Part shown: piece after piece, positions 37,601 to 50,760 of the stretch
Position numbering within the stretch: position 1 is the stretch's first letter
Layout of the letters: each line of letters opens with the position of its first letter
Position numbers and translations under genes: made by a program
Notes under the pieces: model-generated
Told to the model about the DNA's origin: nothing
Database searches by the model: none
The model's input: the letters and a program-made list of their open reading frames with translations, nothing else
Assembly (NCBI GenBank): GCA_964058805.1
Contig: CAXKVV010000401.1
Location: forward strand, 1 to 64,000
From: Schoenoplectus triqueter
Lineage: Eukaryota > Streptophyta > Magnoliopsida > Poales > Cyperaceae
DNA length: 64,000 nucleotides
Reading direction: 5' to 3'

Positions 37601-40600
37601 GGGACCCGACGCCCTCGGTAGCGCCGAAAACGAGTCCGAGCGTGCAAAAAATGAAAACGAGACCCGAGGCCCTCGGTACTACCGAAAACGAGTTTGGGCG
37701 AGCAAAACATGAAAACGGGACGCGACGCACTCGGTACCGCCGATAACAAGTCCGGGCGCGCAAAACATGAAAACGGGACCCAACGCCCTCGGTAAAGCCG
37801 AAAACGAGTCGGGGCGCGCAAGACATGAATACGGGACCCGACGCCCTCGGTAAAGCCGAAAACGAGTCGGGGAGCGCAAGACATGAAAACGGGACCCGAC
37901 GCCCTCGGTCCCGCCGAAAACGAGTCCGGGAGCACAAAACAAGAAAATGGGTCGCGACGCACTCGGTACCGCCGAAAACGAGTCCGAGCGCGCAAAACAT
38001 GAAAACGAGACCCGACGCCCCGGTTCCGCCGAAAACGATTCTGGGCGCGCAAAACATGAAAACGAGACCCGACGCCCTCGGTCCCGCCGAAAACGAGTCG
38101 GGGCGCGCAAAACATGAAAACCGGACCCGACGTCCTCGGTACCGCCGAAAACGAGTGCGGGCGCGCAAAACATGAAAACGAGACCCGACGCCCTCGGTAC
38201 CGACGAAAACGAGTCCGGGCGCGCAAAACATAAAAACGGGACCCGACGCCCTCGGTACCGCCGAAAACGAGTCCGGGCGCGCAAAACATGAAAACGAGAC
38301 CCGATGCCCTCGGTACCGCCGAAAACGAGTTTGGGCGCGCAAAATATGAAAACAGAACGGCGACGCACTTGGTACCGCTGAAAACAAGTTTGGGCGCGCA
38401 AAACATGAAAACGGGACCTGACTCCCTCAGTATCGCCGAAAACGAGTCTGGGCGCGCAAAACATGAAAACGGGACCCGACGCGCCGGTACCGCAGAAAAC
38501 GAGTCCGGGCGGGCAAAACATGAAAACGAGACCCGACGACCTCGGTACCGCCGAAAACGAGTCCGGGCGCGCAAAACATGAAAACGGGACCCGACGCCCT
38601 CGGTACCGCCGAAAATGAGTTCGGGCGCGCAAAACATGAAAACGATACCTGACGCCCTCGATACCGCCGAAAACGGGACACGACGCCCTCGAGACCGTCG
38701 AAGACGAGTCCGGGCGCGCAAAACATTAAAACGGGACCCGACGCCCTCGGTACCGCCGAAGACAAGTCCGGGCGCGCAAAACATGAAAACGGGACCCGAC
38801 GCCCTCGGTACCGTCGAAAACGAGTGGGGGCGCGCAAAACATGAAAACGGGACCCGACGCCCTCAGTACCGCCGAAAACGAGTCCGGGCGTGCAAAACAT
38901 GAAAATGGGACCCGACGCCCTCCATACCGCAGAAAATGATTCCGGGCGCGCAAGACATGAAAACGGGAACCGATGCCCTCGGTACCGCCGAAAACGAGTC
39001 CGGCCGTGCAAAACATGAAAACGAGACCCGACGCCCCGGTTCCGTCGAAAACGATTCCGGGCGCGCAAAACATGAAAACGGGACCCGACGCCCTCGGTAC
39101 CGCCGAAAACGAGTCCGGGAGCGCAAAACATGAAAACGGGACCCGACGCCCTCGGACCCGCACAAAAACGAGACCGGGAGCACAAAACAAGAAAATGGGT
39201 CACGACGCACTCGGTACCGCCGAAAACGAGTCCGAGCGCGCAAAACATGAGAACGAGACCCGATGCCCCGGTTCCGCCGAAAACGATTCCGGGCGCGCAA
39301 AACATGAAAACGGGACCCGACGCCCTCGGTACCGCCGAAAACGAATCCGGGCGCGCAAAACATGAAAACGGGACCCGACGCCCTCCGTACCGCTTAAAAT
39401 TATTCCAGGCGCGCAAGACATGAAAACGAGACCCGACGCCCTCGGTCTCGCCGAAAACGAGTCGGGGCGCGCAAAACTTGAAAACCGGACCTGACGCCCT
39501 CGGTACCGTCGAAAACGAGTGGGGCGCGCAAAACATGAAAACGGGACCCGACGCCCTTGGTACCGCCGAAAACGAGTCCGGGCGCGCAAAACATGAAAAC
39601 GAGACGCGACGTCCTCCGTACCGCTGAAAATGATTCTGGGCGCGCAAAACATGAAAACGGGACCCGACGCCCTCGGTACTACCGAAAATGAGTCCGGGCG
39701 CGCAAAACATGAAAACGGGACTCGACGCCCTCGGTACTGCCGAAAACGAGTCGGGGCCCGCAAAACATGGAAACGGGACCCGACGCCCTCGGTACCGCCC
39801 AAACGATTCCTGGCGTGAAAAACATGAAAACGGGACCCCACGCCCTCGGTACCGCCGAAAACGAGTCCGGGCGCGCAAAAACATGAAAACGAGACCCGAG
39901 GCCCTTGGTACTACCGAAAACGAGTTTGGGCGAGCAAAACATGAAAACGGGACGCGACGCACTCGGTACAGCCGATAACGAGTCCGGGCGCGCAAAACAT
40001 AAAAACGGCACCCGACGCCCTCGGTACCGCTGAAAACGAGTCCGGGCGCGCAAAACATGAAAACGGGACCCGACGCCCTCCGTACCGCTGAAAATGATTC
40101 CGGGCGCGCAAAACATGAAACCGGGACCCGACGACCTCGGTACCGCCGAAAAAGAGTCCGGGCGCGCAAAACATGAAAACGGGACCTGACGTCCTCGGTA
40201 CCGCCGAAAACGAGTCCGGGAGCGCAAAACATGAAACGAGACCCGATGCCCTCGGTACCGTCGAAAACGAGTTTTGGCGCGCAAAATATGAAAACGGGAC
40301 GGCGACGCACTCGGTACCGTCGAAAACGAGTTTGGGCGCGCAAAACATGAAAACGGGACCTGACTCCCTCCGTACCGCTGAAAACGAGTCCGGGCGCGCA
40401 AAACATGAAAACGGGACCCGACGCCCCGGTACCGCAGAAAACGAGTCCGGACGGGCAAAACATGAAAATGGGACCTGACGCCCTCGGTACCGCCGAAAAC
40501 GAGTCCGGGCGCGCAAAACATTAAAACGGGACCCGACGCACTCGGTACCGCCGATAACGAGTCCGGGCGCGCAAAACATGAAAACGGGACCCGACGCCCT

Positions 40601-41780
40601 CGGTAAAGCCGAAAACGAGTCGGGGCGCGCAAGACATGAAAACGGGACCCGACGCCCTCGGTAAAGCCGAAAACGAGTCGGGGCGCGCAAGACATGAAAA
40701 CGGGACCCGACGCCCTCGGTCTCGCCGAAAACGAGTCCGGGAGCACAAAACAAGAAAATGGGTCGCGACGCACTCGGTACCGCCGAAAACGATTCCGAGC
40801 GCGCAAAACATGAAAACGAGACCCGACGCCCCGGTTCCGCCGAAAACGATTTCGGGCGCGCAAAACAAGAAAACGAGACCCGACGCCCTCGGTACCGCCG
40901 AAAACTTGTCGGGGTGCGCAAAAAGATGGAAACGGACTCAACGCTTTCGGTACCGCCCAAAACGAGTCCGGGCGCGCAAAACATGAAAACGGGACCCCAC
41001 GCCCTCGTTACCGCCGAAAACGAGTCCGGGCGCGCAAAAACATGAAAACGAGACCCAAGACCCGAGGCCCTCGGTACTACCGAAAATGAGTTTGGGCGAG
41101 CAAAACATGAAAACGGGACGCGACGCACTCGGAACCGCCGATAACGAGTCCGGGCGCGCGAAACATGAAAACGGGACCCGACGCCCTCGGTACCTCCGAA
41201 CACGAGTACGAGCGCGCAAAACATGTAAACGGGACCCGACGCCCTCGGTACCGCCGAAAAAGAGTCCGGGCGCAAAACATGAAAACGGGACCCGACGCCC
41301 TCGTTACCGCCGAAAACGAGTCCGGGCGTGCAAAACATCAAAACGAGACCCGAGGCCCTCGGTACCGCCGAAAACGAGTTTGGGCGCGCAAAATATGAAA
41401 ACGGGACGGCGACGCACTCGGTACCGCCGAAAACGAGTGTGGGCGCGCAAAACATAAAAACGGGACCGGACTCCCTCAGTACCGCCGAAAACGAGTCCGG
41501 GCGCGCAGAACAAGAAAACGGGACCCGACGCCCCGGCACCGCAGAAAATGAGTCCGGGCGGGCAAAACATGAAAACGGGACCCGACGCCCTCGGTACCGC
41601 CGAAAACGAGTCCGGGCGCGCAAAACATGAAAACGGGACCCGATGCCCTCGGTACCGCCGAAAACGAGTCCGAGCGCAAAACATGAAAACGGGACCCGAC
41701 GCCCTCGTTACCGCCGAAAACGAGTCCGGGCGCGTAAAACATCAAAACGAGACCCGAGGCCCTCGGTACCGCCGAAAACG
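34601..41780 (+). repeat. GC satellite block D, part 3: ~4.03-kb higher-order units
   Basis: Features near 35596, 36139 and 37131 recur at 39630, 40173 and 41165, all with an offset of 4034 bp, including the unusual shortened monomers around CCGCCCAAACGATTCCTGG. The offset is not a multiple of 58, so the units contain fixed indels. A further copy of the later part continues at an offset of 4090 bp (38288 to 42378). Confidence 0.88.
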
Positions 41781-44700
41781 AGTTTGGGCGAGCAAAACAT
41801 GAAAACGGGACGCGACGCACTCGGTACCGCCGATAACAAGTACGGGCGCGCAAAACATGAAAACGGGACCCAACGCCCTCGGTAAAGCCGAAAATGAGTC
41901 GGGGCGCGCAAGACATGAATACGGGAACCGACGCCCTTGGTAAAGCCGAAAACGAGTCGGGGAGCGCAAGACATGAAAACGGGACCCGACGCCCTCGGTC
42001 CCGCCGAAAACGAGTCCGGGAGCACAAAACAAGAAAATGGGTAGCGACGCACTCGGTACCGCCGAAAACGAGTCCGAGCGCGCAAAACATGAAAACGAGA
42101 CCAGACGCCCCGGTTCCGCCGAAAACGATTCCGGGCGCGCAAAACATGAAAACGAGACCCGACGCCCTCGGTCCCGCCGAAAACGAGTCGGGGCGCGCAA
42201 AACATGAAAACCGGACCCGACGTCCTCGGTACCGCCGAAAACGAGTGCGGGCGCGCAAAACATGAAAACGGGACCCGACGCCCTCGGTACCGACGAAAAC
42301 GAGTCCGGGCGCGCAAAACATAAAAACGGGACCCGACGCCCTCGGTACCGCCGAAAACGAGTCCGGGCGCGCAAAACATGAAAACGAGACCCGATGCCCT
42401 CGGTACCGCCGAAAACGAGTTTGGGCGCGCAAAATATGAAAACAGAACGGCGACGCACTTGGTACCGCTGAAAACGAGTTTGGGCGCGCAAAACATGAAA
42501 ACGGGACCTGACTCCCTCAGTATCGCCGAAAACGAGTCTGGGCGCGCAAAACATGAAAACGGGACCCGACGCGCCGGTACCGCAGAAAACGAGTCCGGGC
42601 GGGCAAAACATGAAAACGGGACCCGACGACCTCGGTACCGCCGAAAACGAGTCCGGGCGCGCAAAACATGAAAACGGGACCCGACGCCCTCGGTACCGCC
42701 GAAAATGAGTTCGGGCGCGCAAAACATGAAAACGATACCTGACGCCCTTGATACCGCCGAAAACGGGACACGACGCCCTCAAGACCGTCGAAGACGAGTC
42801 CGGGCGCGCAAAACATTAAAACGGGACCCGACGCCCTCGGTACCGCCGAAGACGAGTCCGGGCGCGCAAAACATGAAAACGGGACCCGACGGCCTCAGTA
42901 CCTGCGAAAACAAGTCCACGCGCGCAACACATGAAAACGGGACCCGACGCCCTCGGTACAGCCGAAAGTGAGTCAGGGCGCGCAAAAAAAGAAAACGGGA
43001 CCCGACGCCCTCGATACCGTCGAAAACGGGACCCAACACCCTCGAGACCGCCGAAATCGAGTCTGTGCGCGCAAAACATGAAAACGATACCCGACGCCCT
43101 CGATACCCCCGAAAACGGGACCCGACGCCCCCGAGACCGCCGAAAACGAGTCCGGGCGCCCAAAACATTAAAACGAGACCCGACGCCCTCGGAACCGCTG
43201 AAAATGAGTCCGGGCGCGCAAAACGTGAAAACGGGACCCGACGCCCTCGGTACCACCGAAAATGAGTCCGTGTGCGCAAAACATGAAAACGAGACCCGAC
43301 GCCCTCGTTACCGCCAAAAACGAATCAGGGAGCGCAAAACATGAAAACGGGACCCCACGCCCTCGTTACCGCCGAAAACGAGTCCGGGCGCGCAAAAACA
43401 TGAAAACGCGACCCGAGACCCGAGGCCCTCGGTACTACCGAAAACGAGTTTGGGCGAGCAAAACATGAAAACGGGACGCGACGCACTCGGAACCGCCGAT
43501 AACGAGTCCGGGCGCGCGAAACATGAAAACAGGACCCGACGCCCTCGGTACCTCCGAACACGAGTACGAGCGCGCAAAACATGAAAACGGGACCCGACGC
43601 CCTCGGTACCGCCGAAAAAGAGTCCGGGCGCGCAAAACATGAAAACGGGACTCGACGCCCTCGTTACCGCCGAAAACGAGTCCGGGCGCGCAAAACATCA
43701 AAACGAGACCCGAGGCCCTCGGTACCGCCGAAAACGAGTTTGGGCGAGCAAAACATGAAAACGGGACGCGACGCACTCGGTACCGCCGATAACAAGTCCG
43801 GGCGCGCAAAACATGAAAACGGGACCCAACGCCCTCGGTAAAGCCGAAAACGAGTCGGGGCGCGCAAGACATGAATACGGGACCCGACGCCCTCGGTAAA
43901 GCCGAAAACGAGTCGGGGAGCGCAAGACATGAAAACGGGACCCGACGCCCTCGGTCCCGCCGAAAACGAGTCCGGGAGCACAAAACAAGAAAATGGGTCG
44001 CGACGCACTCGGTACCGCCGAAAACGAGTCCGAGCGCGCAAAACATGAAAACGAGACCCGACGCCCCGGTTCCGCCGAAAACGATTCCGGGCGCGCAAAA
44101 CATGAAAACGAGACCCGACGCCCTCGGTCCCGCCGAAAACGAGTCGGGGCGCGCAAAACATGAAAACCGGACCCGACGTCCTCGGTACCGCCGAAAACGG
44201 GTGCGGGCGCGCAAAACATGAAAACGGGACCCGACGCCCTCGGTACCGAGGAAAACGAGTCCGGGCGCGCAAAACATAAAAACGGGACCCGACGCCCTCG
44301 GTACCGCCGAAAACGAGTCCGGGCGCGCAAAACATGAAAACGAGACCCGATGCCCTCGGTACCGTCGAAAACGAGTTTGGGCGCGCAAAATATGAAAACA
44401 GGACGGCGACGCACTTGGTACCGCCGAAAACGAGTTTGGGCGCGCAAAACATGAAAACGGGACCTGACTCCCTCAGTATCGCCGAAAACGAGTCTGGGCG
44501 CGCAAAACATGAAAACGGGACCCGACGCGCCGGTACCGCAGAAAACGAGTCCGGGCGGGCAAAACATGAAAACGGGACCCGACGACCTCGGTACCGCCGA
44601 AAACGAGTCCGGGCGCGCAAAACATGAAAACGGGACCCGACGCCCTCGGTACCGCCGAAAATGAGTTCGGGCGCGCAAAACATGAAAACGATACCTGACG

Positions 44701-46270
44701 CCCTCGATACCGCCGAAAACGGGACCCGACGCCCTCGAGACCGTCGAATACGAGTCCGGGCGCGCAAAACATTAAAATGGGACCCGACGCCCTCGGTACC
44801 GCCGAAGACGAGTCCGGGCGCGCAAAACATGAAAACGGGACCCGACGGCCTCAGTACCTACGAAAACAAGTCCACGCGCGCAACACATGAAAACGGGACC
44901 TGACGCCCTCGGTACAGCCGAAAGTGAGTCAGGGCGCGCAAAAAAAGAAAACAGGACCCGACGCCCTCGATACCGTCGAAAACGGGACCCAACGCCCTCG
45001 AGACCGCCGAAATCGAGTCTGTGCGCGCAAAACATGAAAACGATACCCGACGCCCTCGATACCCCCGAAAACGGGACCCGACGCCCCCGAGACCGCCGAA
45101 AATGAGTCTAGGCGCCCAAAACATTAAAACGGGACCCGACGCCCTCGGAACCGCCGAAAATGAGTCCGGGCGCGCAAAACGTGAAAACGGGACCCGACGC
45201 CCTCGGTACCACCGAAAATGAGTCCGTGTGCGCAAAACATGAAAACGAGACCCGACGCCCTCGTTACCGCCAAAAACGAATCAGGGAGCGCAAAACATGA
45301 AAACGGGACCCCACGCCCTCGTTACCACCGAAAACGAGTCCGGGAGCGAAAAACATGAAAACGCGACCCGAGACCCGAGGCCCTCGATACTACCGAAAAC
45401 GAGTTTGGGCGAGCAAAACATGAAAACGGGACGCGACGCACTCGGAACCGCCGATAACGAGTCCGGGCGCGCGAAACATGAAAACGGGACCCGACGCCCT
45501 CGGTACCTCCGAACACGAGTACGAGCGCGCAAAACATGAAAACGGGACCCGACGCCCTCGGTACCGCCGAAAAATAGTCCGGGCACGCAAAACATGAAAA
45601 CGGGACACGACGCCCTCGTTACCGCCGAAAACGAGTCCGGGCGCGCAAAACATCAAAATGAGACCAGAGGCCCTCGGTACCGCCGAAAACGAGTTTGTGC
45701 GAGCAAAACATGAAAACGGGACGCGACGCACTCGGAACCGCCGATAACGAGTCCGGGCGCGCGAAACATGAAAACGGGACCCGACGCCCTCGGTACCTCC
45801 GAACACGAGTACGAGCGCGCAAAACATGAAAACGAGACCCGACGCCCTCGGTACCGCCGAAAAAGAGTCCGGGCGCGCAAAACATGAAAACGGGACCTGA
45901 CGCCCTCGTTACCGCCGAAAACAAGTCCGGGCGCGCAAAACATCAAAACGAGACCCGAGGCCCTCGGTACCGCCGAAAACGAGTTTGGGCGCGCAAAATA
46001 TGAAAACGGGACGGCGACGCACTCGGTACCGCCGAAAACGAGTGTGGGCGCGCAAAACATAAAAACGGGACCGGACTCCCTCAGTACCGCCGAAAACGAG
46101 TCCGGGCGCGCAGAACATGAAAACGGGACCCGACGCCCCGGCACCGCAGAAAATGAGTCCGGGCGGGCAAAAAATGAAAACCGGACCCGACGCCCTCGTT
46201 ACCGCCGAAAACGAGTCCGAGCGTGCAAAACATGAAAACGAGACCCGAGGCCCTCGGTACTCCCGAAAAT
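41781..46270 (+). repeat. GC satellite 4491-bp unit, copy 1
   Basis: This unit is repeated immediately downstream at a constant offset of 4491 bp with only a handful of substitutions visible. It contains two related sub-segments 1956 bp apart (42378 and 44334). It includes non-canonical short monomers joined as GAAAACGGGACCC, where the GAGTCC...AACATG part is deleted (for example near 42760 and 43020). Confidence 0.92.
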
Positions 46271-49200
46271 GAGTTTGGGCGAGCAAAACATGAAAACGGG
46301 ACGCGACGCACTCGGTACCGCCGATAACAAGTCCGGGCGCGCAAAACATGAAAACGGGACCCAACGCCCTCGGTAAAGCCGAAAACGAGTCGGGGCGCGC
46401 AAGACATGAATACGGGAACCGACGCCCTTGGTAAAGCCGAAAACGAGTCGGGGAGCGCAAGACATGAAAACGGGACCCGACGCCCTCGGTCCCGCCGAAA
46501 ACGAGTCCGGGAGCACAAAACAAGAAAATGGGTAGCGACGCACTCGGTACCGCCGAAAACGAGTCCGAGCGCGCAAAACATGAAAACGAGACCAGACGCC
46601 CCGGTTCCGCCGAAAACGATTCCGGGCGCGCAAAACATGAAAACGAGACCCGACGCCCTCGGTCCCGCCGAAAACGAGTCGGGGCGCGCAAAACATGAAA
46701 ACCGGACCCGACGTCCTCGGTACCGCCGAAAACGAGTGCGGGCGCGCAAAACATGAAAACGGGACCCGACGCCCTCGGTACCGACGAAAACGAGTCCGGG
46801 CGCGCAAAACATAAAAACGGGACCCGACGCCCTCGGTACCGCCAAAAACGAGTCCGGGCGCGCAAAACATGAAAACGAGACCCGATGCCCTCGGTACCGC
46901 CGAAAACGAGTTTGGGCGCGCAAAATATGAAAACAGAACGGCGACGCACTTGGTACCGCTGAAAACGAGTTTGGGCGCGCAAAACATGAAAACGGGACCT
47001 GACTCCCTCAGTATCGCCGAAAACGAGTCTGGGCGCGCAAAACATGAAAACGGGACCCGACGCGCCGGTACCGCAGAAAACGAGTCCGGGCGGGCAAAAC
47101 ATGAAAACGGGACCCGACGACCTCGGTACCGCCGAAAACGAGTCCGGGCGCGCAAAACATGAAAACGGGACCCGACGCCCTCGGTACCGCCGAAAATGAG
47201 TTCGGGCGCGCAAAACATGAAAACGATACCTGACGCCCTTGATACCGCCGAAAACGGGACACGACGCCCTCGAGACCGTCGAAGACGAGTCCGGGCGCGC
47301 AAAACATTAAAACGGGACCCGACGCCCTCGGTACCGCCGAAGACGAGTCCGGGCGCGCAAAACATGAAAACGGGACCCGACGGCCTCAGTACCTGCGAAA
47401 ACAAGTCCACGCGCGCAACACATGAAAACGGGACCCGACGCCCTCGGTACAGCCGAAAGTGAGTCAGGGCGCGCAAAAAAAGAAAACGGGACCCGACGCC
47501 CTCGATACCGTCGAAAACGGGACCCAACACCCTCGAGACCGCCGAAATCGAGTCTGTGCGCGCAAAACATGAAAACGATACCCGACGCCCTCGATACCCC
47601 CGAAAACGGGACCCGACGCCCCCGAGACCGCCGAAAACGAGTCCGGGCGCCCAAAACATTAAAACGAGACCCGACGCCCTCGGAACCGCTGAAAATGAGT
47701 CCGGGCGCGCAAAACGTGAAAACGGGACCCGACGCCCTCGGTACCACCGAAAATGAGTCCGTGTGCGCAAAACATGAAAACGAGACCCGACGCCCTCGTT
47801 ACCGCCAAAAACGAATCAGGGAGCGCAAAACATGAAAACGGGACCCCACGCCCTCGTTACCGCCGAAAACGAGTCCGGGCGCGCAAAAACATGAAAACGC
47901 GACCCGAGACCCGAGGCCCTCGGTACTACCGAAAACGAGTTTGGGCGAGCAAAACATGAAAACGGGACGCGACGCACTCGGAACCGCCGATAACGAGTCC
48001 GGGCGCGCGAAACATGAAAACAGGACCCGACGCCCTCGGTACCTCCGAACACGAGTACGAGCGCGCAAAACATGAAAACGGGACCCGACGCCCTCGGTAC
48101 CGCCGAAAAAGAGTCCGGGCGCGCAAAACATGAAAACGGGACTCGACGCCCTCGTTACCGCCGAAAACGAGTCCGGGCGCGCAAAACATCAAAACGAGAC
48201 CCGAGGCCCTCGGTACCGCCGAAAACGAGTTTGGGCGAGCAAAACATGAAAACGGGACGCGACGCACTCGGTACCGCCGATAACAAGTCCGGGCGCGCAA
48301 AACATGAAAACGGGACCCAACGCCCTCGGTAAAGCCGAAAACGAGTCGGGGCGCGCAAGACATGAATACGGGACCCGACGCCCTCGGTAAAGCCGAAAAT
48401 GAGTCGGGGAGCGCAAGACATGAAAACGGGACCCGACGCCCTCGGTCCCGCCGAAAACGAGTCCGGGAGCACAAAACAAGAAAATGGGTCGCGACGCACT
48501 CGGTACCGCCGAAAACGAGTCCGAGCGCGCAAAACATGAAAACGAGACCCGACGCCCCGGTTCCGCCGAAAACGATTCCGGGCGCGCAAAACATGAAAAC
48601 GAGACCCGACGCCCTCGGTCCCGCCGAAAACGAGTCGGGGCGCGCAAAACATGAAAACCGGACCCGACGTCCTCGGTACCGCCGAAAACGGGTGCGGGCG
48701 CGCAAAACATGAAAACGGGACCCGACGCCCTCGGTACCGAGGAAAACGAGTCCGGGCGCGCAAAACATAAAAACGGGACCCGACGCCCTCGGTACCGCCG
48801 AAAACGAGTCCGGGCGCGCAAAACATGAAAACGAGACCCGATGCCCTCGGTACCGTCGAAAACGAGTTTGGGCGCGCAAAATATGAAAACAGGACGGCGA
48901 CGCACTTGGTACCGCCGAAAACGAGTTTGGGCGCGCAAAACATGAAAACGGGACCTGACTCCCTCAGTATCGCCGAAAACGAGTCTGGGCGCGCAAAACA
49001 TGAAAACGGGACCCGACGCGCCGGTACCGCAGAAAACGAGTCCGGGCGGGCAAAACATGAAAACGGGACCCGACGACCTCGGTACCGCCGAAAACGAGTC
49101 CGGGCGCGCAAAACATGAAAACGGGACCCGACGCCCTCGGTACCGCCGAAAATGAGTTCGGGCGCGCAAAACATGAAAACGATACCTGACGCCCTCGATA

Positions 49201-50760
49201 CCGCCGAAAACGGGACCCGACGCCCTCGAGACCGTCGAATACGAGTCCGGGCGCGCAAAACATTAAAATGGGACCCGACGCCCTCGGTACCGCCGAAGAC
49301 GAGTCCGGGCGCGCAAAACATGAAAACGGGACCCGACGGCCTCAGTACCTACGAAAACAAGTCCACGCGCGCAACACATGAAAACGGGACCTGACGCCCT
49401 CGGTACAGCCGAAAGTGAGTCAGGGCGCGCAAAAAAAGAAAACAGGACCCGACGCCCTCGATACCGTCGAAAACGGGACCCAACGCCCTCGAGACCGCCG
49501 AAATCGAGTCTGTGCGCGCAAAACATGAAAACGATACCCGACGCCCTCGATACCCCCGAAAACGGGACCCGACGCCCCCGAGACCGCCGAAAATGAGTCT
49601 AGGCGCCCAAAACATTAAAACGGGACCCGACGCCCTCGGAACCGCCGAAAATGAGTCCGGGCGCGCAAAACGTGAAAACGGGACCCGACGCCCTCGGTAC
49701 CACCGAAAATGAGTCCGTGTGCGCAAAACATGAAAACGAGACCCGACGCCCTCGTTACCGCCAAAAACGAATCAGGGAGCGCAAAACATGAAAACGGGAC
49801 CCCACGCCCTCGTTACCACCGAAAACGAGTCCGGGAGCGAAAAACATGAAAACGCGACCCGAGACCCGAGGCCCTCGATACTACCGAAAACGAGTTTGGG
49901 CGAGCAAAACATGAAAACGGGACGCGACGCACTCGGAACCGCCGATAACGAGTCCGGGCGCGCGAAACATGAAAACGGGACCCGACGCCCTCGGTACCTC
50001 CGAACACGAGTACGAGCGCGCAAAACATGAAAACGGGACCCGACGCCCTCGGTACCGCCGAAAAATAGTCCGGGCACGCAAAACATGAAAACGGGACACG
50101 ACGCCCTCGTTACCGCCGAAAACGAGTCCGGGCGCGCAAAACATCAAAATGAGACCAGAGGCCCTCGGTACCGCCGAAAACGAGTTTGTGCGAGCAAAAC
50201 ATGAAAACGGGACGCGACGCACTCGGAACCGCCGATAACGAGTCCGGGCGCGCGAAACATGAAAACGGGACCCGACGCCCTCGGTACCTCCGAACACGAG
50301 TACGAGCGCGCAAAACATGAAAACGGGACCCGACGCCCTCGGTACCGCCGAAAAAGAGTCCAGGCGCGCAAAACATGAAAACGGGACCTGACGCCCTCGT
50401 TACCGCCGAAAACAAGTCCGGGCGCGCAAAACATCAAAACGAGACCCGAGGCCCTCGGTACCGCCGAAAACGAGTTTGGGCGCGCAAAATATGAAAACGG
50501 GACGGCGACGCACTCGGTACCGCCGAAAACGAGTGTGGGCGCGCAAAACATAAAAACGGGACCGGACTCCCTCAGTACCGCCGAAAACGAGTCCGGGCGC
50601 GCAGAACATGAAAACGGGACCCGACGCCCCGGCACCACAGAAAATGAGTCCGGGCGGGCAAAAAATGAAAACCGGACCCGACGCCCTCGTTACCGCCGAA
50701 AACGAGTCCGAGCGTGCAAAACATGAAAACGAGACCCGAGGCCCTCGGTACTCCCGAAAA
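46271..50760 (+). repeat. GC satellite 4491-bp unit, copy 2
   Basis: Nearly identical to 41781-46270. Several stretches of hundreds of bases are indistinguishable by eye; examples of differences are GCACCACAG at ~50632 against GCACCGCAG at ~46141, and a GAGTCCAGG at ~50360 against GAGTCCGGG. This is the youngest duplication in the window. Confidence 0.92.
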
